A DNA stretch of 64,000 nucleotides, from positions 2,666,001 to 2,730,000 of the forward strand of contig JBANDB010000006.1 of assembly GCA_037576215.1 (NCBI GenBank), given 5' to 3'. The translations under genes were made by a program, and so were the position numbers. The DNA comes from Armillaria gallica. Its lineage: Eukaryota > Basidiomycota > Agaricomycetes > Agaricales > Physalacriaceae. Under the pieces are notes generated by a model. It was given only the letters and a program-made list of their open reading frames with translations, did no database searches and was not told the origin of the DNA. This document shows, piece by piece, positions 48,001-58,443 of this stretch (positions within the stretch are counted from its first letter, which is position 1; each line of letters starts with the position of its first letter).

Positions 48001-48322
48001 GAAGTGCAAAGTGTTCTTGAAACAACAGCACGCACAGTGGAAGTCCTTGGGTTCTGCTCGCCTCAAGCTGTATCACCAAGATCCCACGAATATCAAACAA
48101 CTGGTTGTGGAGTCTGAGAACAAGGACCATGCTGTTCTGATTTCTACGATCGTTTTGACAGATGGAGTCGAGCGCGTGGGTAAAACTGGTGTGGCTATAG
48201 AGCTTAGCGACAAGGGTGCACGGACGGGCATCGTGTACATGATACAGTTGCGCAACGAGAAGTCCGCGGGTGGTTTGTTCGACAGCTTACTAGCGGGGTC
48301 TGATAGAAGAAACACCAATTGA
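45051..48322 (+). CDS. DH-PH RhoGEF
   Basis: Guanine-nucleotide exchange factor for a Rho-family GTPase. A Pro/Ser-rich N-terminus (spliced at SDP|GLSAPSTP) precedes the Dbl homology domain: LVDTEKNYVEQLTGIIR, KVAAAWSRTNLPPAELDTMF, IEGVYKANRSLL, LKEIGANPSSPKALGDLLMRW and YTNYCYKYC. A PH-type domain lies around 46540-47010 (LRLSMDVTITFTPRATGVEV, VHRQGHVFLLSDLFLVCERM). A long Pro/Ser-rich disordered region follows. The C-terminus carries a compact domain (KCKVFLKQQHAQWKSLGSAR, TGIVYMIQLRNEKSAGG) with the look of a Ran-binding/PH-like fold. RAC1 or Cdc42 could be its substrate; RAC1 lies in the same window but this is not evidence. Confidence 0.85.
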
Positions 48323-48582
48323 CCGCATTCCGTTGTAACGGGGACTTTGCATAATTCATTAGGATAGATTTGTTTCAGTCTTTTTCTTACTTTGGCATAC
48401 CCACTATCTTCGATATCTTTTCACACACTCAACGTTTGTTTTCCCTGAATTACGATATAGTTTAGGTTATTTACTTATTGTCTGTTGCAACGCTCTCTTC
48501 ATGCATTTGGATCCGGATTTTCATGAAACATGATTAAGTATTTATCATAATGCGATGAATCCTCGGATATTCTGTACTAGGA

Positions 48583-50289
48583 TTATAAGTCACGGTGGGG
48601 TACGAACTCTATCTGGGCACAAAGCGAAACATGGTCACTTCCGCATATTCCCTTCCTGGGTATTCCTGGGTCTAAATCAGCGGTCCGATGTGGGGACAAA
48701 AGTCCTGTAATGAGCGAACTGCCCTCCTCTGGCTCTATAATAAATATGTAATCTACGAAACAGTATGATGGTTAGAATCTTCTTCCGACGCCGCGCTCAA
48801 TGCATACCTAAAACAGTTTTCCAGTAATGCGTGTAACTCGTCCATTCTGGCTCATGAGCACCCAGTCGCTTGGGATCTAGAGTGATTCTATCGCCAAATG
48901 TGGCGACGGTGGAAGTTGCGGATGACCTCCGAATATTTCTCAGCCCTCGGTCGTATGCACTAAGCATGTCAATGGGCTTATGCAAAGCGAACAGAGCAAT
49001 AAGCTCGGACGGCGAGAGCAATCCATCGGTAGGTGCTGCAGATCGAGCATTGGTGATGACTTTGTCTGGGTCCGATGCCTCATCCTCCTCGGAAGTTTCT
49101 TTGACCGGGAGAACGGTGGGATCTATGGTGGCGTGTACGACGTGCGAGTTTTTATCAACTCGATTTGTGCAGGCAATAGCGGGTCTCCGACTAGTAGCGA
49201 ATAGGCCGCCTCGTCCGGGGCAAAATTGAAGTCTATGGCATAAACTTTAGATGTCATACTCAAACCTAAAAGAAGTAATTGTACGAACCACCAGCAACTA
49301 TGCAAGGCCATTTTTGCAGGCCACATTCCTCTCGAAACTTCAGGACTTCACGTCTGAGGATCCCGGCCTGTCTATTCGTGGGTGTGAAAGGTGCATGCAA
49401 AGCCATAGCATGTTGACTTACCTTGCTCGCTCATACGTGTATCTTGGGTGCCAAAAAAGATGAGTGGTAGCTACGATAACACCGCGGTTTTCATCAGTCG
49501 TACTCTTCAGAGTGACAATGGATCCAATATTTTTTGTTCGGAAGCTAGCTCCCTTGCGTCCGGCGCCCTCTACATCATCTCGGACCTCTTCATTGTCGTA
49601 CTCAACCTTGCGATCACCGATTTTAGAGTACAAGCTAGTTTTGAAAGCAATGAGACAGCCATGCTTTTTATTAGGTCCCGCCGCGTAATGATGCGAGTAA
49701 GAAGCGGCATCAAGGACAGGAAGGACTTTCTCGAGGCGATCGACTTCCTAGAATAGTATTGAGTTAGACATCACGGAGGGAAATATCGAAGTACCTGCAG
49801 ACAGAGAATATCGGCGTCCTGGGACAGGAGCTCACGATGGATCATATGTTCTCTCTGAGCAGCTTTCAAGCAGTCACTGACTGGAAACAGCTCCCGGCCT
49901 TTACTTCAAGTTGAAAGAGATTCTTCCTTTGATCTCAAGATAAGACGTACGGATTAAACATTGTGCCAATAACTTTCGTTCCACAGTTAAATACAAAACG
50001 ATGACGAATTGACGAAGAACAGACAAACATTCCAGGTAAGAAGCTTGACACGAAATGCTTCGCGCGTATCATCGCTTTCAGAGCATTTCAGCCAAGCGCG
50101 TTCCACAATCCTTCCTCTGTCTTCAACTTGAGGAGGAGCCGGATGGGTCTGCTTCTGTTTCTTCGCTTCCCGTGTTTCTTGGATTGTGATCTGCTCTGCA
50201 GACAGCTCGCGCGACCTTGAAACCATCGAAATACAACGACAGGGAAGGCGAGAAAAGGAAAAATAACGGGCGAACCTAGGCGCAGACAA
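48583..50289 (-). CDS. NGL2: Ngl2-type endonuclease/exonuclease/phosphatase-family RNase
   Basis: Related to yeast Ngl2, an EEP nuclease in 5.8S rRNA 3' processing, and to Ccr4 and Angel. Exons give VKLLTWN, spliced to LLAQCLIRRELFPVSDCL, LLSQDADILCLQEVDRLEKV (catalytic Glu of LQE), HHYAAGPNKKHGCLIAFK, VIVATTHLFWHP, CIVAGDFNFAPDEAAY (GDFN with catalytic Asp and Asn), TSYTHYWKTVLDYIFI and the final GSDHVSL (catalytic SDH). All core EEP residues are present. A start at 50289 gives an Arg-rich leader (MSAPRFARYFSFSRLPCR); the ATG at 50226 starts MVSRSRELSAEQIT, closer to family starts. Confidence 0.85.
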
Positions 50290-50450
50290 GAAAGGACGGA
50301 CGAACGCTATGATGGTGGGCGGTGAGTGAAAAGTACTTAGGTTATGACGTCATCAAGATTGAAGCAACTAAAGATACAGATTGATACAGTAAATAAATAC
50401 ATGTCCAGTGCGTATGCGACGAACAGAACGAGCCCGTATAGGCCTCAGTA

Positions 50451-51520
50451 TTACTCCTCGCCACCGTACCGCCTTCTTTCTACTCCACCACGACTACCAG
50501 GAACATTTCTATTTCGACAGTGATTGGCGTAGTGCCCCTTCTCCCCGCACTGAGAAATTGTGTTGGTCAAACTGCGCAAATCCTGATTATAAAAAACGTA
50601 CCTTGAAGCATAAAACTTCATCCAAGTTTCTCCTGGGCGGCATCGAGGTGGGATTGTTGCCGAATCCTGGACCAGAACCAGGGGCGCGATCAAAGTCGGA
50701 ATATCGACCATAACCGGGTGGAGGAGGACCGAGATCCCTAGTGGGCGCAATAGGTGGATCGTAGTCCTTTTGGGTTGGCAAATCGGGTTTGGGGCTAGCG
50801 TTACATGAGCAGCTGGTAAAATAGATATTCAAATGGCAAAAGCACTTACTGTCCTCTTGGACATTCAGGACCCAACGGACACATTCCAGTGAGATATAAC
50901 TGACACGCTACGCGTCGCACATGTTTTCGAGGGCATTCAGGACCTGTGTGGGAAGTGATGAGTATTTGACAGTATATGGTCCATCTGTGTAGACATACCT
51001 AACTTGCAAAAGCCTCTCTGGTAGTCTGGACATTCAACCTTTCGTTCCTTAGGATGAGCGTATAGGCACTCATCTCCCGCCGAACAGTATCCGTATTTGG
51101 CGTACCACCAACATTCAGGCATCCGCCTTAAATTGTACTCGTGCAAGAACTCGCATGCATCGCCCTTCTTACAAAGTCCTCGAAGCCAATGTTTGCAAAC
51201 GGTTGAAAGACGCTCCCTGTCGCGAGGATGGGTAGGTACTTGCTTTGGCGGCTGGAAATTTTGTATAGATGGTGTAGTATGACGTAGAGGGCAGTGCAGA
51301 GGACCGAGCGGACAGCCAGCGGAGGTTAGTGACAAACGACAAATTTGATCATCTACAGCATGGCGTCAGTAAATACAAAGGTTTGAGAAAGATCAAACTG
51401 ACCCTTGTCGAGTTTGATACCGAGCTGCGACTTTACATATAACTCTGCCGGAAAATTGTTTTGGTGGAACTGAGGATTGATGATGTCCTTGAGAGCAAGA
51501 GAATTAGCGACCGTGGTCAT
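50451..51520 (-). CDS. YTH1: Cleavage and polyadenylation factor CPSF30/Yth1
   Basis: Subunit of the mRNA 3' end-processing factor that helps read the poly(A) signal. From 51520: MTTVANSLALKDIINPQFHQ, spliced to DDQICRLSLTSAGCPLG. Five CCCH fingers are visible, including VCKHWLRGLCKKGDACEFLH, ECWWYAKYGYCSAGDECLYAH, ECPDYQRGFCKLGPECPRKH and ACQLYLTGMCPLGPECPRGH. A Pro/Gly linker leads to a CCHC zinc knuckle (CFKCGEKGHYANHC), made by an intron at 50572-50620. The knuckle is present as in metazoan CPSF30, whereas yeast Yth1 lacks it. An earlier in-frame ATG lies at 51550. Tail ends ERRRYGGEE. Confidence 0.94.
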
Positions 51521-51743
51521 CGTCGTGGTCGATGACCAAGATGTGTCCACCCAGAAAGGAAGGCGGGATGCACGTGACTAGTTCCGGGGTAAACGGTGAT
51601 CGTTGTGATTGTTAGACCAAGTTCGAGTTTGAACAGTCTGATGCTACATACTAAGAATACCCCGTTCAAAGTCAGCGTAGCGGAGCCGTGATGGTCGTGG
51701 ATCGCTATATAAGTCGTCCTTCGTGACCTTCGCTCCACCTTCA

Positions 51744-53951
51744 ATGTTACCTTTCATCCAATCTTTCTTCGTCCTCGCTGTCTTTGCCGTCCCCTTTGTT
51801 CTCGTATGGCGATGGCAGAAAGCCCAGGCTCTACGCCTACCTCCAGGGCCAAAGTGGTCCTGGATTGGTGGTGTAGACATTCCAAAGCTGTATCCATGGC
51901 GTACATATACCCAATGGAAAGATGATTATGGCAAGTCCCTAATGATAAAATGTTACACATCTACTAACGGGTTGCTCAGGCGACGTCGTGTATATATACG
52001 CATTTATGAACAGCATTGTTATCTTGAACTCTATTGAGGCTATTTCTGACTTGCTTGAAAAACGAAGCGGAAACTATTCATCCCGACCAGTGCGCACTAT
52101 GGTTCAGGAATTGTATGGATTTACACATCTTTTTTCTCTATCATTGATGATTGCATCAGAATGGGATGGGACTGGCTCTTTTCATCAATGCCTTACGGCA
52201 ATGGCTGGAAAGTGAAATCGTTTCTTTCTCTCCGATGCGTCCCTTGCACTGACGAAAAAGTACCAGCGACACCGGAATTTATTCCAAAAGCATTTCCCTA
52301 TAAATGGTACCTCCGAGTATCATACGTTGCAGATTAACCAGACACATGCGCTGCTCCGAGATCTTGAACGTAGTCCCGCTGAGTTCAGCCATCACATTAG
52401 AAGGTATGTATATTTGCTACACGACGTACTTTCCTGACACAGATTCTAGGACAGCCGCAGCGAATGTTCTAGACATCACCTACGGGATCCATATCGACGA
52501 AAAAATTGGCGATAATGGAGACGACTATGTGAAACTCGCCACCTCAGCTATCGTGCCCTTTACTCGTGCCGGCATTTTCGGCACTTACATGGTGGTATGT
52601 CTTCACATTAGACCTATGGTTCATATCCACATTCGCCCTTTCAGGACTATATTCCTGCATTGAAATATCTACCGCTTTGGTGTGCTCCCTTTAGGCGCAA
52701 GGCCAAAGAATGGCGAAAGCCAGCGCAGGCATTGGTCAATCGCCCATTCGAAGTGGTTCAAACCAAGATGGTTGGCAATTTCACTTGGAGTATGCTCATC
52801 GCTCACTGCCATCCAGGAGAATGGGACCGCAACACCGTGTATCGTAGCCCACGAATTAGATGACATAGCGCTCGGCCGGGGAACTACAGATCTGCAAGTC
52901 GTTAAGAACGTTGCGGCTACAACTTTCGCCGGCAAGCTTATCCCGTATCTTATTCGGTGATGTGTTTATAACCCTGCTTGTTCCCAGCCGGCGCCGACAC
53001 TGTAGTTTCAGCTCTGCAGTCCCTCTTCCTCGCCATTGCTCTGTACCCGAATGTCCAAGACAAGGCGCAGAAGGAACTTGATCGTGTGATAGGCAACAGA
53101 CTACCGGTGTTCTCAGACAGATATCAACTACCATACATTGCGAGTGGGATTATCATACTCTTGACCCGCACAAATTGACATCTCCGCATATTAGGACTGT
53201 ATTTGCTACGAAGTGAGTTCCTCTACAAAAGGCACATGCCGTTATCAACACATTATACAGCTTCTAAGATGGAATCCAGTAACTCCTCTTGGACTTGCGC
53301 ACTATGTTTCCGAAGACGATGAATACAGGGGTATCGTTTGATCAATTGAGAAAGAAAACCTTGTCCCAACTAATCATTTGTAGGATATAGAATTCCGAAA
53401 GGCACTACCGTTTTCGCTAACGTCTGGGCGGTCTTTCATGATCCGTAGGTATTTGCGATATGCTGGAAACATAAACTAAACGACATCCAGTGAACTCTAC
53501 CCCGACCCTATTGCGTTTAGTCCTGACCGATTCGAAGACAAAGCCACAGGAAAGGGCCTTTCAACTTCCGGAGTGAACGAAATCCCAAATGCAGCATTCG
53601 GTTTTGGTCGAAGGCGAGCAGACTTTCCTTTTGAGGAAGTAGTAAGCCTTGACGCTTTAACAGAATGTGCCCAGGTCGTTGGTTTGCCTTTGACTTCCTG
53701 TGGATTTCAGTGGCTTCCATCTTGTCTGTGTACAGGATAACAGAAGCGACCGATGTTGATGGACAACCCAAAGACCTTACTGGTGAACTTTATAGTTCAA
53801 CCATACTCAGGTATGAGTGCTTTAGTATCTGGATGTCGATGGATAAACCGGTGTTTGTTTGTCTAGTCATCCTCTTCCTTTCAAATGCCAGATAGAGCCG
53901 CGGTCCTCCGCCGCAAAGGCCTTAATTGAAGAGACTAACATGGAGGCTTGA
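51744..53951 (+). CDS. Cytochrome P450 monooxygenase with four GC-AG introns
   Basis: ER-anchored haem monooxygenase; reaction unknown. Fourteen exons total 1551 coding bases (516 residues), a normal length. The N-terminal anchor is [20 protein letters not shown] followed by [13 protein letters not shown]. The I-helix reads [12 protein letters not shown], the K-helix CICYELLRWNPV (ExxR intact), the PERF-like motif is FSPDRFE, and the haem loop is [15 protein letters not shown] with the ligand Cys. Introns starting at 51931, 52932, 53140 and 53614 begin with GC (gcaagt, gcaagc, gcgagt, gcgagc); the other nine begin with GT. Each GC join restores both frame and consensus, so the gene looks functional. 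The haem loop itself is split by one of them. It resembles the agaricomycete CYP families often annotated by similarity to O-methylsterigmatocystin oxidoreductase. Convergent with PHA2. Confidence 0.92.
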
Positions 53952-54052
53952 ACTTGAGAATTTTCGTTATGATGATCTAGACCGATTGTGTAACTAAACG
54001 AGTATATGTATTCTACTATTCAAGAATTAGATAGATCCTTTTTCTATCGCTT

Positions 54053-55119
54053 CTACCAGACACCTAAAAGCCTTCCCGCTCCACCGGCGAGCCTAACGCG
54101 CTCAAGCCCCCGCTTTACTTCACTTTCCCAAATGTCTTGGCTCTGCTCGGCTATGGAATCAAGTTCTACAAAATATATATCATGAAAAGGAACATTGTCG
54201 AGAGCCGGTCGTCGATCTACTCGTGAGATGCGGTCCATCCTCAAGGCAGCCAACAGTGCCATAATACTGGCTGATTTATTTGTTACGTCCACCGACAAAC
54301 GAAGAAGAGCTCGGGTGCGCCGCTCCGTCATTGACGGCACATTGTTTGAGGGTTTCGCCACAACATAAAAACGGGTGAAATTCGCTAAGCGATACTTCCA
54401 TGTTAGTGAAACGCAAACTGATGGAAGGAAAGGGACTTCAAACAGTGCTGGTCTTGAATCCCTTCGTTCAGCATATCAAGGCCGTTAAAAACAGTCAAAC
54501 ATGCTTTTGAGCATATAGCCGCACAAGTAAGAGGACTTGAGAGAAGGGCCTTCGCTGCCGCTGAAGTCGACGGCATCTTCTTAAGTGATGCATGTGGGAG
54601 ATGCTTCTCGATGAACAACCGACATTGTCCAAGAGCCTGGAAGTTCTCCATTAAATCCACTCTTTCTATCAGAAGTTCACTGACCTGTTCATGACTCATA
54701 ACACAGTCGATATCAGAAAGTTTCACCCCCTTCCGAACAATTAAACAATGTTGGATTGCCAGAACAATTTCATCCCTGACAAAGATGGGATCATCTCTGC
54801 GTAAGCAGTCGTATGTTTCGATGACGGGCCCGAAAATCGAATTTTCTTGAGGTACTATGCCTATGTCGACTGTGGTAGACAGCGAGTCAAATACCTCTGA
54901 TAAATTGCTCAGTGTGCGACATCAGGCTGATAGAAGCTGATCACCTGCAATGGAATTTTTTTCAATATATTCGACGTCAGTCCCAAATTTTTCGTATGCG
55001 GCCTATTATTGTCATTTTGTGGTGCTCCGGCAGGTCGATGCTCATACCTGGTGTGTATAAGTGCCCAATGGGCCAAGAAATGCCACAGCTGGCTTGTTCA
55101 GCAACGGCAAGTCCGCCAT
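54053..55119 (-). CDS. PHA2: Prephenate dehydratase
   Basis: Converts prephenate to phenylpyruvate in phenylalanine synthesis. Start at 55119: MADLPLLNKPAVAFLGPLGTYTHQ, spliced to AAYEKFGTDVEYIEKNSIA, EVFDSL, DIGIVPQENSIFGPVIETYD, then VMSHEQ joined over an intron to ALGQCRLFIEKHLPHA (the SHPQAL-type motif) and MPSTSAAAKALL. A last intron restores GIQDQHSNFTRFYVVAKPS, with the catalytic TRF motif. The C-terminal part (TNKSASIMALLAALRMDRIS, VDRRPALDNV, FHDIYFVELD) is an ACT-type regulatory domain for phenylalanine feedback. Five introns. Neighbours: P450 (convergent, 101 bp gap) and Zn2Cys6 regulator (tandem). Confidence 0.94.
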
Positions 55120-55308
55120 CGCTCTTTCCTCGTCACGGTGAAGCGAGAAGCTGCAAGTTTCGTCATTAATTGATCGGTTCAGAATCAACTTGGGCTCGTT
55201 CAATGTTTACGTTCCTTGCTTCCAAAAAAAATCATACACAAGCTACATACATGAACTACATATTACTACAGTGTCCGCCTCTTAAATACGAAACTATAAA
55301 GATTGACA

Positions 55309-58152
55309 TTACGACATTACACCTGAAGGTGGACCGCCTGTTGTGACCATCCTATCTTCAAGCATTTTTGCACACCGATATGCCATTGCATAGCGCTGAC
55401 CCACTTTTGACAAAGCAGTCCTGAAGTAGATTAGCACTTTGTACATACACAAACTAATACCACGTGAACTTACAAAATGAAGTCCAATTCCGCTCGAAGC
55501 GTGGAAATCTGGTCCTGACTGTTTGCCTCAATGGCGGCTTGCAAGAATCGAACAAGAACTCGGCCGGCAGTGAACCAACAAAACTAGTACAAAGAGTAAA
55601 GTCAAGATGCTGTCATAGGCAGTAACAGTTCAACGTACTGAACAAAATGAATCCAAAAGAGTGATGTCAAAACTCGTGGACCATACAGCATATATTAGAT
55701 CCAGAATCGCACGCGCAGAGGTAAGGATCTTTAAGGCTGAGATACACCCTGATATCCGTACATCTGCATGAGGGTCATGCAGAATAATATTTGCTCTGAA
55801 AGCTACATCAATATTGTCGTAAAAGCGAGTTTCCAACATGCTCACACATGTGATATTAGGCAGGCAGTGTAAAGGTGATTGTCGACCGTGTTGTTGTTGA
55901 TAGGATTCCTCAAGTGTGGCGGGAAAGAACTGAGAAAGGAGGAGATCGTGCTATCCAATTCGATAAAGCCAGCTGACATTCGAGCATCAACAGGCTCCGT
56001 CGAATTGGGGCTCATAGGTAGCGGATGATACGTAGATATGTGCTCGTCGCCGTTGTAATGCCGCGTCCTAAACCTCATGTTAAATGTTTTGACTCGTGCT
56101 AGGAAAGAATGTGAGTGTTTGGTTGTAACCGGAAATGCAAAACTCACATATCAGGATAGAACTCTTGATGTACATAATGAAGGAATCTATTTGATTTTCG
56201 GGATGGTTGACCAGCAGATCCTTGGCATGTGCCCACTGTCTATCATGCGGGGTAACAAGTGCCTTTAGGATCCGATGAGCATCGAAATAGTGAAGCCATA
56301 GCAGAACATACCCCTTGTTCGTACTGGTCTCCTCGTAGCGGGAGCAATTGGGAGATGTCCGAATCGTCCATACTGTGAGCCCAGCCATTTGTACAACCAT
56401 GCTGTCGTTCGTTTGCGTAAGCAAGCCAGAACGCGTTCCTTCTCATTTCGTCCTCGACTACCGTGCGGGCCGGAGGTAGAATAGAGGCTGGTCTTTGAGA
56501 CACAGTTATGGAGTTGAACGGCGGGCACATGTTCAATCCCAGCGGAACCGCCAGACGCAGCGAGTGAGCAGCTGTGATAAAAAGCTAGAAGCGATGGAAC
56601 ATTAACCTCCGGTGCCGAGCAGTGCTTAACCATACATACTTCGACATGTCTAGACCGAAATTAGAATTGATTCCATAATCCAAAGAATAAACCAGACTGA
56701 CTTTGAATGAGAAATGTAGAACCAGCACAAAATAATATTTGCTATCAAAGATTTATATCAGTAGGACGTACAAGATAAATCCGCCAGTCTGCCTACCTTG
56801 CAAAACTTGAAGAAGGTCCTGCCCTAGAAATTCAAGCCGTTGGGCTGTATCACGGGCCAGCTTCACCTGCTGCTCTGCGAACGAATCTGGACGTTCTTCC
56901 TTTGATCGATACCGTTCCGAAAATATTTCATCTTCCGGGAGTTTTTAAGAAACAATTAAAAGGAATTTCAGCGGCGATGAGAACGGACTTACCGGGCTCG
57001 ACTTCAGACAAGTTAGGAAGGGGAGGTGAGGTAACTATACCGGTATAGAGGCTTCCCACAGCGCATATGGCATGCAGGACAGGCGGCGCAGGAAATCTAG
57101 GGTGGGCCGGCGGTAATGAAAGTGAGGCCATAAAACTGGTTGCATGGAAAAGGCGAGTCGCATGGGGATGGAAGAGAAAGAAGACTTCGACTCTGCAGTA
57201 TACGTTACATGGGGTGATACAGACAGCGTAGTTGAACACTTACAAATGGCGAAGCAGCTCTGGTTCAGGTAAATTTGGGGGCCAGTTAGGCCAGAGAACA
57301 TCCCACCCAGCATGCGAAGAGGCGCCACTTGGTGTTTCGGAAATGCCTTGCTCCTGTTTGCCGAGAGGACTGCGAGATGTGTTTCTGGACCCTGGGTACA
57401 GGTGGTGAGAATTGCCATTTGATAATGAGTGTTGCGATGGACTCGACGATTGCGTCTCCCGAGCCTGGGGTGAAAAAATGGCCTGGTGCTGAATATCATG
57501 TTCTGCTGCCGAGTTTTCCTTTTGGCGCAGGAGCGCCTCGAGTTCACCTGTGGGTGGTCAGACGGTGGATTTAAAATGTAGAAGCGGCAAACACACTGAT
57601 GCGATTTTCCAACCTCTCGTACTTGTTCTTGGGTGTTTCCGACGGTGCTGCTGTGCTTTCATGAACTGGAAATAGTGAGGACGGGTGCTGAGTTGAGAAC
57701 AAGGCTGCTCACTTTCGTCAAAAGTGCACTCGGGAGCGGATGGAAGTTGTGCGCCTGCAGGTGCATGAGATACAGCATGGCTATGCGAGCGCACACAGGT
57801 CGAGCAAGGTCGTTTAGCATCACTAAATGAAGATTGGAGGATGTTGAAATAAATCGCGACGTCGGGGACATACCATTTCTTTAGGAAAGCATGAGCGAAG
57901 AGAAATATGCAGCAGCAGCAAATAACTCACCAATTTCCTCCTTCGACACTGGGCCCGTCGATGAGCACCTGGAAGAGCAAGAGTCGGTAAGAAAGACGCA
58001 CTTGGTGACAGGCCTAGAAAGAGGGTTAGAAGGTAAGGAGAACGAGGACTGGAGCCTACCTGATTTCGCTTGAGGACATTGGGGTGGGTACCATTGCTGT
58101 GAACAGGGCCGGTTGATGAGTGAGACGAGGAGGCCTGCTGAGCTTTAGGCAT
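55309..58152 (-). CDS. Zn2Cys6 fungal transcription factor, zinc cluster built from microexons
   Basis: Predicted DNA-binding regulator. From 58152 the first exon ends VLKRNQ at 58060. Exons 58013-58002 (ACHQ), 57948-57931 (CRRRKL) and 57878-57874 (5 nt, K plus part of C), then 57822 onward (DAKRPCSTCV...), assemble ACHQCRRRKLKCDAKRPCSTC, with the sixth Cys in PECTFDE. A coiled segment follows (NKYERLENRI, LEALLRQKE). The fungal TF domain includes WPPNLPEPELLRHL, ATRLFHATSFMASLSLPP, HAICAVGSLYTGI and later exons DEMRRNAFWLAYANER and SILILHDPHADVR-type helices. It ends GGPPSGVMS at 55309. Targets unknown. Confidence 0.87.
57874..57878 (-). other. 5-nt microexon inside the zinc cluster
   Basis: AAATG between acceptor taaag and donor gtatgt. 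It supplies Lys and two bases of the third Cys codon; the next exon adds T. Flanking introns are 52 and 51 nt. Confidence 0.7.
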
Positions 58153-58443
58153 ATTCTGAGCGTCAACGACAATAACGATCGGCGGTGGGAATCAACAGAG
58201 GTCGGTCAATTTCAAGCCTTCGAGAGGCAGTGCTGATAAGGTAATGAAAACGCGTTGGTCCTGCTTGGCCTTGGCAATACCTAAACAGGCTTACATCCAG
58301 CCACCATAACATGACATTCTTCCGTTGTATTGCACTAACTAATCCGAGAATTCTAACAACGTGCATAAAATAAAACAAAATTCGAAAACAGGTATATAAT
58401 AACAATAATAACAAACTGTAACACCGGCTTATTGCAATGTCCG

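Noticed and set aside
51744..53951. P450 as a pseudogene because of missing GT donors
   Set aside because: All 14 exons stay open and carry every P450 motif when GC donors are used; there is no premature stop or frameshift.
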